Origin: RGIG1927 sp045546275
GTDB taxonomy: Bacteria; Bacillota; Clostridia; UMGS1883
Assembly: GCA_045546275.1 (NCBI GenBank)
Contig: JAZQCM010000001.1
Location: forward strand, 248,001-312,000
Direction of reading: 5' to 3'
DNA length: 64,000 bases
The position numbers were made by a program, and so were the translations under genes. Positions 51,284 to 59,956 of this stretch are shown here, one piece after another; the first letter of the stretch is position 1; every line of letters starts with the position of its first letter. The notes below the pieces were generated by a model. It was given only the letters and a program-made list of their open reading frames with translations. It did not search any database and was not told the origin of the DNA.

Positions 51284-51865
51284 CTATATTAAATCAACAC
51301 CAAACTCTTCTTTAAGCATTTTTGCCAGGGCACAAACGGGAAGACCTACAACATTAAAGTAGTCCCCTTCAATTTTTTCCACAAACAGTCTTCCTTTTCC
51401 CTGGATTCCGTACCCACCCGCTTTATCCATGGGCTCTTTCGATTCTATGTACCGAAGTGCCTCCGCCTTTTCAATTGCACGGAAACGCACATTCGTTGTT
51501 TCGTACTTCACACTGGCTTCACCGCTTTTGCCGTCGATAACACAATATCCTGTAAGCACACTGTGCCAGGAATCTGACAGACGCATAAGCATTCTCAGGG
51601 CATCCTCACTATCTTTGGGTTTACCCATTATTTCTCCGTCTTTAACAACAATTGTGTCAGCAGAAATGACAATGTCCTTTTTTGTGGCACATCTTGCAAC
51701 ATCGGCACCCTTTAAAAGCGCAAGCTCCATCACGTACTTTTCAGGCGTTGTCACCTTTACGCCCGCTTCATCACAAACCGATGGTATAACTGTTGGGTTT
51801 ATTCCGATTTCCGCCAATATTTCTTTTCGTCTTGGTGATGCCGAAGCAAGAATAAAATTTCGCAT
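51284..51865 (-). CDS. maf: Maf-family nucleotide pyrophosphatase
   Basis: The 193-residue protein starts ILASASPRRKEIL, the Maf signature, with the catalytic region ISADTIVV near 67 and KAGGYGIQG near 148. Maf enzymes hydrolyse non-canonical nucleoside triphosphates and affect septation. It is the first gene of the maf-mreBCD-mrdA-minCD-mgsA unit. Confidence 0.96.
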   Translation of the reverse strand: MRNFILASASPRRKEILAEIGINPTVIPSVCDEAGVKVTTPEKYVMELALLKGADVARCATKKDIVISADTIVVKDGEIMGKPKDSEDALRMLMRLSDSWHSVLTGYCVIDGKSGEASVKYETTNVRFRAIEKAEALRYIESKEPMDKAGGYGIQGKGRLFVEKIEGDYFNVVGLPVCALAKMLKEEFGVDLI

Positions 51866-51912
51866 AATGCTATATACCTTTCCGTTCCTGAAAAATATAA
51901 CTGTACTGATAT

Positions 51913-51941
51913 ATCATATCACAGTTCAACTATTTTTTCAA
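51913..51941 (-). promoter_or_regulatory. promoter for the maf-mre-min operon
   Basis: On the minus strand TTGAAA (51936-51941) and TATGAT (51913-51918) are 17 bases apart, about 48 bases before maf. Confidence 0.75.
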
Positions 51942-51968
51942 CTAAATATTATCTGTTTTTTTGTAAAC

Positions 51969-53057
51969 TTATTGGTTTGCACCGAAGTAATTGGAGCTCA
52001 TTTCTCCACATTGTATCACTATATCCTTTTCTTTGCTCCCTCTTATGATGTTGAGGGTTATATTCTCTCCTACTTCATGCATAAAAAGCTCTGTTCTGAG
52101 CCCAAGCATTGACTCCACCTTTTTGCCGTTTATACCCACTATAATATCTCCGTACCTGATGCCGTTTTTGTAGGAGGGACCGTTATTGTCAAGACTGACA
52201 ACAAATAAACCTTCATTCTTTCCGTATTTATCTTTTTTTAAATACTTAGCCGTTTGAGATGTGTAGGCAAAAAGTCCAAGATAAGGCGTTTTGAACTCGC
52301 CTGTTTGTTCAAGACTTTTTATTATTCCGGCAAAAATATTTACAGGGACAGCAAAACCCATGCCTTCAGCGGACTGCACGCGGATTGTATTTATGCCTAC
52401 AACCTCGCCTTCTACATTCATTAATGGTCCTCCCGAGTTTCCGGGGTTTATAGATGCATCGGTCTGGATTAAGTCTTCCATGTATAAAACATTATCTTCG
52501 CTGTTTATTGTAATTGTCCTGTTAAGAGCACTTACAATACCCTTTGTAACACTTCGCTCAAATTGCAGACTCAAAGGGTTCCCGATTGCAAAAACATCCT
52601 CTCCAACTCTTAAATTTTCGCTGTTTCCCATTTTCGCAATCCCAACTCTACCCTCATCAATTTTAACAACTGCAATATCCAAGGCCTTGTCTGACCAAAT
52701 TAATTCTCCTTTTCTTACACTGCCATCAAACAAAGTAACATTAATATCCACGGGGTTATCGCCCACAACATGCTGATTTGTTGCAATATAACCCATTTGC
52801 GACAAAACAACACCGCTTCCGAGGCTCTGAGAATAACCTCCTCTTATTTTCATTGACGCACTTATACCCACAACTGTGGGCAGGGCTTTGTCAATAACAT
52901 CGGGTAATGTGTTTTCGTGATTCTTATTTTCCTCGGTGGAAATCACATTGATTTTTTCCGTTACAACCTGGTTTTTCTCGGATGTAATTTCACCTGCCGA
53001 AAATGAAAAAATCCCTACAATAAGCAAAATCATTGAATAAATAAATACTTTTAGCAC
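51969..53057 (-). CDS. HtrA/DegP-type serine protease with PDZ domain
   Basis: The 362-residue protein has an N-terminal membrane anchor, a trypsin-like domain with the catalytic triad (histidine in TNQHVVG, aspartate in LDIAVVKI, serine in GNSGGPL) and a C-terminal PDZ domain (about 255-345). It degrades misfolded exported proteins. I prefer the GTG at 53055-53057, which has AAGGAG seven bases upstream; the in-frame ATG at 53082-53084 has only a weak site. It is divergent from lon. Confidence 0.94.
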   Translation of the reverse strand: MLKVFIYSMILLIVGIFSFSAGEITSEKNQVVTEKINVISTEENKNHENTLPDVIDKALPTVVGISASMKIRGGYSQSLGSGVVLSQMGYIATNQHVVGDNPVDINVTLFDGSVRKGELIWSDKALDIAVVKIDEGRVGIAKMGNSENLRVGEDVFAIGNPLSLQFERSVTKGIVSALNRTITINSEDNVLYMEDLIQTDASINPGNSGGPLMNVEGEVVGINTIRVQSAEGMGFAVPVNIFAGIIKSLEQTGEFKTPYLGLFAYTSQTAKYLKKDKYGKNEGLFVVSLDNNGPSYKNGIRYGDIIVGINGKKVESMLGLRTELFMHEVGENITLNIIRGSKEKDIVIQCGEMSSNYFGANQ

Positions 53058-53127
53058 AAAACCACTCCTTTTTGTTATTTTCATCCCGGCAATTCTTTTT
53101 TATTCAAAAACAAGAATAATCTGTTGC

Positions 53128-53156
53128 TTGCATTTTTCATTGATGTATAGTATAAT
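53128..53156 (+). promoter_or_regulatory. promoter for lon
   Basis: TTGCAT (53128-53133) and TATAAT (53151-53156) are 17 bases apart, about 37 bases before lon. ATTGAT/ATCAAT arms (53139-53144, 53155-53160) flank the -10 box. No CIRCE or CtsR box is seen. Confidence 0.8.
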
Positions 53157-53192
53157 CAATGAAACTATGAAAATAACAAGGACTGAAATATA

Positions 53193-55586
53193 ATGAGCAA
53201 AAATACAACAAAAAATATGCCCGCCATTGCACTTCGAGGGCTTGTGGTATATCCACATATGACTTTTCACTTCGATGTTTTACGAAAAAAATCAATCCGT
53301 GCGTTAGAGGTTGCATACAAGGATAACGGTCTTGTGTTTTTGGTAACACAAAAAGACATTGGCGTTGAAGACCCTCACGAAAACGACGTTTTCAAAATTG
53401 GTTCCGTTGTTAAAATTAAGCAATACCTCCGGCTTCCCGGCGAAGGCATCCGTGTTCTTGCCGAAGGTGTTTGCCGTGCATCCTACACCGATTTTGACAC
53501 AAATGGTGAATATATTACCTGTAATGTTACAGAAGTGAATTCTTCCTTCCGCACACTTTCCGACGAGGAATACAGTGCTATTTCAAGGCAGATTCATTCA
53601 CTTATTGATTTGTATTTCCGTGCAAATATCAAAGCTTCTCCCGACACAATGATTTCCTCTATCAACGAGGACAACCCCTCCACCCTTGCCGACTCTATTG
53701 CCGAAAACTTTTTGGCAGATATTAACGACAAGCAAAAGCTTCTTGAAACAAAAAACGTTAAAAACAGGCTTTTGCTTTTAATTGATTACCTTATCCGTGA
53801 GGTAAAGGTTTTGCAGGTTGAGTCTGACCTTATGGCTCGTGTTAAAGAACAGATGGACGAAAACAATCGTGATTATTTCCTTCGTGAGGAAGCGAAGGCT
53901 ATTGCCATAGAGCTTGGCGAAAAAGAAGGTAACTTAAAGGATATTGAGGAGTTTGAAAAGCGTAAAGAAAAGCTTGATGCACCTTCGGAAATTCACGAAA
54001 AAATCCAAAAAGAGCTTGACAGGTATGCAAGGTTAAATCCTCAGGCACCTGAATCAAACATTACAAGAACATACATTGAAACACTTTTAGACCTTCCGTG
54101 GAATAAAGTAACAGAGGAATTGCACGATATCAGTCGTTCACGTGAAATATTGGAAAGAGACCATTACGGAATGCGTGACATTAAAGAAAGAATACTGGAA
54201 CATCTGGCTGTACATAATCTTACAGGCGGAAATATTCCTGCTATTCTTTGCCTTTACGGTCCTCCCGGTGTGGGTAAAACTTCGATTGTTAAGGCACTTA
54301 GTGAAGCAATGGGACGAAACTACACACGCATTTCTCTTGGTGGCGTACGTGACGAGGCTGAAATTATGGGTCACAGAAGAACATATGTAGGTGCACTTCC
54401 CGGCAGACTTATAAATGCACTTGTTAAGGCAAAATCATCAAACCCAGTAATTCTTCTTGACGAAATTGACAAATTATCACGCGATTACAAAGGTGACCCT
54501 GCTTCTGCCCTTTTAGAAGCACTTGACCCCAACGAAAACAAAGCCTTTACAGACCATTACATGGAAATTCCCGTTGATTTGTCAAGGGTTTTATTCATAA
54601 CAACAGCCAACGACTTATCTACTGTTCCCCGTCCTCTTATGGATAGAATGGAGCTTATTGAGGTTTCGGGCTACACGGACGAAGACAAGCTACAGATAGC
54701 AAAAAAACATATAATTCCAAAGCAGTTAGGTCTTCACGGCTTAAAAAAGAGCAACTTTAAAATTTCTGACAGTGTTATATTAGAGCTTATCCATGGCTAC
54801 ACCAAGGAGTCGGGCGTTCGTTCATTGGGAAGAAAGATTGCCTCACTTTGCCGTAAGGTTGCTATGGAAATTACAGAAAGTGATAAAAAAACAATTAACA
54901 TTACATCTACGCAGCTTGAAAAATATCTCGACTCACCTATTTACACCTTTGACAAGGCTGATGATAAAGGTGAAATCGGTGTTGTTACAGGTCTTGCATG
55001 GACACAGGTTGGCGGCGACACACTGAATGTTGAAGTAAATGTTATGGAGGGCACAGGAAAAATTGAATTGACAGGCTCTTTAGGCGATGTTATGAAGGAA
55101 TCTGCGAAGGCTGCAATTTCATATATCCGTTCAAAGGCAGTTAGTCTTAACATTGATTCAACCTTCTACAAAAACTGTGATATTCACATTCATGTTCCCG
55201 AAGGTGCAACACCCAAGGACGGTCCTTCTGCAGGTATAACAATTGCAACAGCACTTGTAAGTGCTCTTTCAAACCGTGTTGTAAAGCCAAGAATTGCCAT
55301 GACAGGGGAAATCACCATACGTGGCAGAGTGCTTGCAATAGGCGGTTTAAAGGAAAAGGTATTGGCTGCATATCGTGCAGGTATTAATACAATCATTATC
55401 CCCAAGGAAAATGTTAAGGATTTAAAGGATATTCCCGAAAATATACGTGAAAAAATCAATTTCAAACCGGTTTCTTGTTGTGATGAGGTTTTAAACATTG
55501 CTCTTCATAGTGCAAAGAATACTCATGAAGAAGCCCTGTACACACCAAGTCCAAGAAAAGGTTCACACAAAGGAGTAACAGCATGA
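53193..55586 (+). CDS. lon: Lon, ATP-dependent protease
   Basis: The 797-residue protease has an N-terminal substrate domain (1 to about 210), an AAA+ module with Walker A GPPGVGKTS (about 357) and Walker B LLDEIDKL, and a C-terminal Ser-Lys protease domain. The dyad serine is in KDGPSAGITIA (about 681) and the lysine in GGLKEKVLAA (about 724). It degrades misfolded and regulatory proteins in the cytoplasm. Its stop overlaps the engB start by four bases, a widely conserved pair. Confidence 0.98.
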   Translation: MSKNTTKNMPAIALRGLVVYPHMTFHFDVLRKKSIRALEVAYKDNGLVFLVTQKDIGVEDPHENDVFKIGSVVKIKQYLRLPGEGIRVLAEGVCRASYTDFDTNGEYITCNVTEVNSSFRTLSDEEYSAISRQIHSLIDLYFRANIKASPDTMISSINEDNPSTLADSIAENFLADINDKQKLLETKNVKNRLLLLIDYLIREVKVLQVESDLMARVKEQMDENNRDYFLREEAKAIAIELGEKEGNLKDIEEFEKRKEKLDAPSEIHEKIQKELDRYARLNPQAPESNITRTYIETLLDLPWNKVTEELHDISRSREILERDHYGMRDIKERILEHLAVHNLTGGNIPAILCLYGPPGVGKTSIVKALSEAMGRNYTRISLGGVRDEAEIMGHRRTYVGALPGRLINALVKAKSSNPVILLDEIDKLSRDYKGDPASALLEALDPNENKAFTDHYMEIPVDLSRVLFITTANDLSTVPRPLMDRMELIEVSGYTDEDKLQIAKKHIIPKQLGLHGLKKSNFKISDSVILELIHGYTKESGVRSLGRKIASLCRKVAMEITESDKKTINITSTQLEKYLDSPIYTFDKADDKGEIGVVTGLAWTQVGGDTLNVEVNVMEGTGKIELTGSLGDVMKESAKAAISYIRSKAVSLNIDSTFYKNCDIHIHVPEGATPKDGPSAGITIATALVSALSNRVVKPRIAMTGEITIRGRVLAIGGLKEKVLAAYRAGINTIIIPKENVKDLKDIPENIREKINFKPVSCCDEVLNIALHSAKNTHEEALYTPSPRKGSHKGVTA

Positions 55587-56173
55587 ATATACACAATGCA
55601 TCACTTACAATTTCAGCGGTAACCCCCAAGCAATATCCCGAAACAGATTTCCCCGATATTGCATTTGCAGGTCGCTCAAATGTTGGTAAATCAAGCTTTA
55701 TAAATAAACTCTTAAACCGCAAGAGCCTTGCAAGAACAAGCTCAAAGCCCGGGAAAACCGCAACCATAAACTTTTACAACATTGACAACACAATTAACTT
55801 TGTTGACCTTCCGGGTTACGGTTACGCTCAGGTAAGCAAAGAGGAAAAGGCTAAATGGGGCAAAATGATTGAAACCTACCTCAATTCCCGTGAAAACTTG
55901 AAAATTACAGCACTTTTGGTGGATGCAAGACACAAACCCACTCAGGAGGATGCCGTTATGGCAGACTGGATAAGAGAACGACACGGGTATCTTTTAATCT
56001 TTGTTACCAAGTGCGATAAAATTGCAAAAACAAAATTAAACGACCATCTGGATGAAATTTATTACACCCTTAACTTAACAGACGACGATATTATGATTCC
56101 CTTTAGTGCCGAAACAGGACTTGGCGTTGAAGATGCCTGGGAAGCCATAAAAGAAATCTGTGAAGTGGAATAA
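55583..56173 (+). CDS. engB: EngB (YsxC), ribosome assembly GTPase
   Basis: The 196-residue GTPase has G1 AGRSNVGKSS (about 31-40), G3 DLPGYGYA (about 74), G4 TKCDK (about 136) and G5 SAET. It helps assemble the 50S subunit. AAGGAG lies eight bases before the ATG. It ends at a strong bidirectional terminator. Confidence 0.98.
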   Translation: MNIHNASLTISAVTPKQYPETDFPDIAFAGRSNVGKSSFINKLLNRKSLARTSSKPGKTATINFYNIDNTINFVDLPGYGYAQVSKEEKAKWGKMIETYLNSRENLKITALLVDARHKPTQEDAVMADWIRERHGYLLIFVTKCDKIAKTKLNDHLDEIYYTLNLTDDDIMIPFSAETGLGVEDAWEAIKEICEVE

Positions 56174-56181
56174 CTTTACAC

Positions 56182-56210
56182 AAAAAAGCTCAGCAATGCT
56201 GAGCTTTTTT
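56182..56210. terminator. bidirectional terminator between engB and the cysteine-rich gene
   Basis: AAAAAAGCTCAGCA (56182-56195) and its complement (56197-56210) form a perfect stem with T and A tracts on both sides. The stop of the convergent minus-strand gene lies at its right edge. Confidence 0.93.
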
Positions 56211-57025
56211 TATTTATCACAGCCACAGTCGGGTTTTTCATCAAAGCATCCTTGTCTGGGAGGGAAAAACTCATCCACCGGGAATGATATGTTTTCGAAT
56301 ATGTTGCAGGGGTCATCAACGGTAGATGCCACACATTCCTTTTCGGGTATGCAGAAATCATATGCAGGGATAAGTAATTGAACGTTTCGCTCAAGCTTTA
56401 CAATGGTGAAAAGACCAAGGGAAACATACACAACTCTGCCAACTTCGTTCTGACCTATGAATCTGTCGTCAAAAACACGTCTTACACAGTCGGGAATGTT
56501 GCAAATATCTATTTCGTCGTTGTAGTTACAGCAATCGCCTCTTTCGGCTATTTTTGCACCAAGGCAAATGGGGTCAACAACTTCAACAACTGCTTTGGGC
56601 ATATTTGTTTTTTGCCACAACTGAGGGTCAAAGCTATCTTCCTTGTAACGTGATTCAAAAATTTTGGCATTGCCTTCACTGCCAAAAAGCACAACCTTCT
56701 TGTTAAAGCTTGCAAGACCTTCCACCGTTACAGGACGGGACACGCCTGTGTAGACGTCCAGCGTAATACGGAAGAAATAGGTTAAATCAACAGTGTAGTA
56801 GCCTTTGTTGAAGGGCATTTGCTCTGTGTTTGTAAAAACCCAAATTACTTCACTCTTTTTGCACTTAACGTCAAGTGCACGATTGACTATCTCCTGCCCT
56901 GTTTCAGTAAGATAAACTCTTAAGCATTCAATACATTCTTTGCTTCGACAGGAATCGTAGATCTGCTCTGTTTGTATGCAAACCTTTTCACGGCAACCGA
57001 ATGAGCTTGTTATATTTTCATCCAT
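56210..57025 (-). CDS. cysteine-rich conserved protein, possible spore-coat/exosporium type
   Basis: The 271-residue protein has no signal peptide and many cysteines, including CRSKECIEC near 24-32, RGDCCNYNDEIDICNIPDC near 183-201, and a C-terminal CFDEKPDCGCDK. Its middle is rich in beta strands (KGYYTVDLTYFFRITLDVY). I recognise it only as a conserved unknown of Clostridia. The cysteine pattern and lack of export signals would fit a structural spore protein, but that is inference. GGAGG lies seven bases before the ATG at 57023-57025. Confidence 0.75.
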   Translation of the reverse strand: MDENITSSFGCREKVCIQTEQIYDSCRSKECIECLRVYLTETGQEIVNRALDVKCKKSEVIWVFTNTEQMPFNKGYYTVDLTYFFRITLDVYTGVSRPVTVEGLASFNKKVVLFGSEGNAKIFESRYKEDSFDPQLWQKTNMPKAVVEVVDPICLGAKIAERGDCCNYNDEIDICNIPDCVRRVFDDRFIGQNEVGRVVYVSLGLFTIVKLERNVQLLIPAYDFCIPEKECVASTVDDPCNIFENISFPVDEFFPPRQGCFDEKPDCGCDK

Positions 57026-57043
57026 AGAAAAACCTCCATAAAA

Positions 57044-57076
57044 AATACTATGTAGCATGCTACACTACATAGTATT
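57044..57076 (-). terminator. large palindrome: terminator of the SDR gene, possible operator of the next gene
   Basis: AATACTATGTAG (57044-57055) pairs with CTACATAGTATT (57065-57076), and on the minus strand a TTTT run follows. A nested perfect 14-bp palindrome, TGTAGCATGCTACA (57051-57064), overlaps it. It lies 19 bases before the cysteine-rich gene's start, so it may also act as an operator. Confidence 0.7.
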
Positions 57077-57097
57077 CAGAAGGCTTTATTTTGTTAC

Positions 57098-57829
57098 TTA
57101 AATAAACCCACCGTCACAGGTTAAAACCTGCCCTGTAACAAAGGATGCTTTTTCACTTGCTAAAAAGTAAATAGCTTCTGCCGCTTCTTCAGGGGTGCCT
57201 ATTCGGCCAAGGGAAGTTTCTTCTTTTAAATCGTTCATTGCATCTATGTCAAGGTGCGCATTCATTTTTGTATCAATCACGCCCGGGGCAACACAGTTAA
57301 CACGAATGTTTGACGGGCCGTATTCTTTAGAAAGTGATTTTGTAAGAGAAATAACCGCCGCCTTTGTGGCACTGTAGTGAGCTTCGCAAGAAGCACCTGT
57401 TATTCCCCACATGGAAGACACATTCACAATACTTCCTCGTTTACGGTCAATCATTTGGTTTAATGCGCACTGGCACATGTTGAAAACGCCTGTTACGTTA
57501 ATGTCAAAAATCCTGTTCCATTCCCAAAGAGTAATGTCCAAAAAGAGTTTTTGCTGACTAACGCCTGCGTTATTTACAAGCACATCAACGTCACCTAATT
57601 TTTCGGAAAATTCCACAAAAAGGCTTTCCACCTCTTCACGGGAGGAAATATCACATCTGAAAACTTCGCAATCAACCTCTTGAGCAAGAATTTCATTTTT
57701 CAAGTTTTCCGCAGACTGAAGGTTTTTATGGTATACAATACCAACATTGTATCCGTTCTTTGCAAAAAGACGGGCTGTTGCACTTCCTATTCCACCGCTT
57801 GCACCTGTAATCAGTACGTTTTTACGCAT
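57098..57829 (-). CDS. short-chain dehydrogenase/reductase (FabG-like)
   Basis: The 243-residue oxidoreductase has the NAD(P)-binding glycine loop TGASGGIGSA (about 8-17), NNAGVS near 86, the catalytic serine in VSSMWG, YSATK (tyrosine and lysine near 152-156), and the C-terminal LTCDGGFI. It resembles FabG (3-oxoacyl-ACP reductase), but there is no fatty-acid gene nearby, so the substrate is open. The ATG at 57827-57829 overlaps the radA stop, with AAGGG upstream. Confidence 0.92.
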   Translation of the reverse strand: MRKNVLITGASGGIGSATARLFAKNGYNVGIVYHKNLQSAENLKNEILAQEVDCEVFRCDISSREEVESLFVEFSEKLGDVDVLVNNAGVSQQKLFLDITLWEWNRIFDINVTGVFNMCQCALNQMIDRKRGSIVNVSSMWGITGASCEAHYSATKAAVISLTKSLSKEYGPSNIRVNCVAPGVIDTKMNAHLDIDAMNDLKEETSLGRIGTPEEAAEAIYFLASEKASFVTGQVLTCDGGFI

Positions 57830-59183
57830 TTTCATCACCCTTTATATAGCTTACTACATCTCTCAAATTCTTCACGCTTATAATTTGTATACCTTCGGTT
57901 TTTTCAATTGAACCCAACGCATCAAAGGGCATCATACACTTTTTAAAGCCAAGCTTTTTGCTTTCGTTCAGCCTTCTTTGAGCCATGGAAACGGTTCTTA
58001 ATTCCCCTGTTAAGCCAATTTCACCAAAGAAGGTCATATCCTCAGGCAAAGGCTTATTCAGATAGCAGGAGATTATTGCACACACAATGCCTAAATCGCA
58101 GGCATTTTCGGGAATTTTAATGCCTCCTGTTACGTTTATGTAAACATCGTTTTCACTCATTTTAAAAACAAGAGCCTTTTCCAGCACAGCACACATTAAG
58201 GTTAAGCGATTGTAGTCAACACCGTCGCTTGTTCGCCTTGGTGCGGCAAAGCTTGTTTTAACGCAAAGCGCCTGTATTTCGGCAAGGATTGGTCTTGTGC
58301 CTTCAATTGCACAAACAACTGCACTTCCGGGAACATCAACAGGTCGCCCCGACAAAAGCATTAATGATGGGTCGGGAACATCGCAAAGACCTCTGTCGCG
58401 CATTTCAAACACACCAATTTCATCTGTTGAACCAAAACGGTTTTTAACAGCACGGACAATTCGATAGCTCTGATGTCTTTCACCTTCAAAGTACAAAACA
58501 CAGTCTACCATATGTTCCAAAACTCTTGGACCTGCAATACTGCCTTCCTTGGTTACATGACCAACAATGAAAAACGCAATGCCGTTTTCTTTGGCAGTTT
58601 TCATAAACTGAAGTGTGCACTCTCTTACCTGCCCAACACTTCCGGGCGCCGACGACAGCTCGGAAGAATAAATAGTTTGTATTGAGTCAATAATGCAAAC
58701 CTTTGCACCGCTTGATTTAACAGCGTCAATAATACTTGAAAGGTCAGTTTCGTTGGCAATAAGCATATCGGAATTTTTAATTCCCAAGCGCTCCGCACGG
58801 ATTTTAATCTGCTTTTCGCTTTCTTCGCCCGATATGTACAAAACATTTTCTTTTTTTGCACAAAAGGCTGCAACCTGTAAAAGAAGTGTTGATTTACCAA
58901 TACCCGGCTCACCACCGCAAAGCACTAAGCTGCCACGAACAATACCGCCACCTAAAACACGGTCAAGCTCAACACTTCCCGAGCTTGTTCGCTCTTCGTT
59001 TTCCATGGTGATTTCATCTATTTTTTTAAGCTCGGTCTTTTTAATACTTTCACTTATTGCACTTGTTTTTTCTGCCTTTTCTTCAATAAAACTCATAAAG
59101 GTTTCGCAGGAAGGACATTTGCCAAGCCATTTTATGGCTTCATAGCCACATTCCTTGCATATAAAAACAGTTTTCGCTTTCAT
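57822..59183 (-). CDS. radA: RadA (Sms), DNA repair ATPase
   Basis: The 453-residue protein has the N-terminal zinc finger (CKECGYE and CPSC, about 9-28), a RecA-like ATPase with Walker A GEPGIGKST (about 90), the RadA motif KNRFGSTDEIG (about 248), and a C-terminal Lon-like domain (about 320-450). It helps process recombination intermediates. The ATG at 59181-59183 follows AAGGG by seven bases. It has its own promoter and is followed by the SDR gene. Confidence 0.98.
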   Translation of the reverse strand: MKAKTVFICKECGYEAIKWLGKCPSCETFMSFIEEKAEKTSAISESIKKTELKKIDEITMENEERTSSGSVELDRVLGGGIVRGSLVLCGGEPGIGKSTLLLQVAAFCAKKENVLYISGEESEKQIKIRAERLGIKNSDMLIANETDLSSIIDAVKSSGAKVCIIDSIQTIYSSELSSAPGSVGQVRECTLQFMKTAKENGIAFFIVGHVTKEGSIAGPRVLEHMVDCVLYFEGERHQSYRIVRAVKNRFGSTDEIGVFEMRDRGLCDVPDPSLMLLSGRPVDVPGSAVVCAIEGTRPILAEIQALCVKTSFAAPRRTSDGVDYNRLTLMCAVLEKALVFKMSENDVYINVTGGIKIPENACDLGIVCAIISCYLNKPLPEDMTFFGEIGLTGELRTVSMAQRRLNESKKLGFKKCMMPFDALGSIEKTEGIQIISVKNLRDVVSYIKGDENA

Positions 59184-59212
59184 TTTATCATCCCTTTGTG
59201 TCAACTAAATTC

Positions 59213-59241
59213 ATTATAACAAAATGATGTATATTTTTCAA
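59213..59241 (-). promoter_or_regulatory. promoter for radA
   Basis: On the minus strand TTGAAA (59236-59241) and TATAAT (59213-59218) are 17 bases apart, about 30 bases before radA. Confidence 0.8.
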
Positions 59242-59317
59242 TATTTTTTAAATTAAATATAGCATATTTAGTTAATCTGTGTTATAATATTTATATTGTA
59301 CAAGCGAGGTGACATTA

Positions 59318-59857
59318 ATGGATTATCATTTTGACAGCAAAGAAGACATTAAGCTGATTATTCTTACGGTAATCAAGGCTTTTAATATTCCTGTTTCAAA
59401 CTCAATGATTGTTGACACGGTGCTTACTCATGCGTTTGCTGAGTATTTTGATATACAGCAGTACCTTTACGAATTAACCGATGCACAGATGGTTACTTAT
59501 TATTCAGAGGACGAGGTTAGGTATTATTCATTGACCAGAAAGGGCAAGGACGCTGTGGAGTTCTTTTCACAAAAAATCCCCCGCACTGTTCGTGAAAGGC
59601 TTTTTAACACAGCAAAAATCAAGGCTAAAGAGCTTATGGACAGCCTTAGCGTGAAGGCGGAATATTATCCCGAAAATGATTTTGAATATACTGTTTCAAT
59701 GCGTATTGTTGAGCAAGGCTATGACATGTTCAATCTTAAAATGAGCGTTGGCAGCGAATCAATAGCAAAAGCAATGTGCGCACAATTTGAAAAGGATTCG
59801 GAAAACATTTATTTGAAGGTGTTCTCACTTTTCGTTGATGAAAATAGCGAAATTTGA
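59318..59857 (+). CDS. DUF4364 protein (winged-helix-like, function unknown)
   Basis: The 179-residue protein matches the DUF4364 family of Firmicutes: an N-terminal winged-helix part with ELTDAQMV and YYSLTRKGKDAVEFF near 65-80, then a mixed C-terminal domain. It may be a transcriptional regulator; the target is unknown. The ATG at 59318-59320 follows GAGGTGA by five bases. A TATAAT (59283-59288) lies upstream without a good -35 box. Confidence 0.85.
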   Translation: MDYHFDSKEDIKLIILTVIKAFNIPVSNSMIVDTVLTHAFAEYFDIQQYLYELTDAQMVTYYSEDEVRYYSLTRKGKDAVEFFSQKIPRTVRERLFNTAKIKAKELMDSLSVKAEYYPENDFEYTVSMRIVEQGYDMFNLKMSVGSESIAKAMCAQFEKDSENIYLKVFSLFVDENSEI

Positions 59858-59877
59858 CATATTTGAAAATATAGCAC

Positions 59878-59906
59878 TTGACTTGTTTTTCACAAAATTA
59901 TATAAT
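59878..59906 (+). promoter_or_regulatory. promoter for galK
   Basis: TTGACT (59878-59883) and TATAAT (59901-59906) are 17 bases apart, about 50 bases before galK. It is close to consensus. Confidence 0.85.
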
Positions 59907-59956
59907 TATCTTATAGCGTACTATTTTAAAATTTTTAATAAAAGGAGTATGGACAA

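Noticed and set aside
53139..53160. heat-shock operator at lon
   Set aside because: The short inverted repeat around the -10 box does not match CIRCE or the CtsR heptads and is only 6 bp long.
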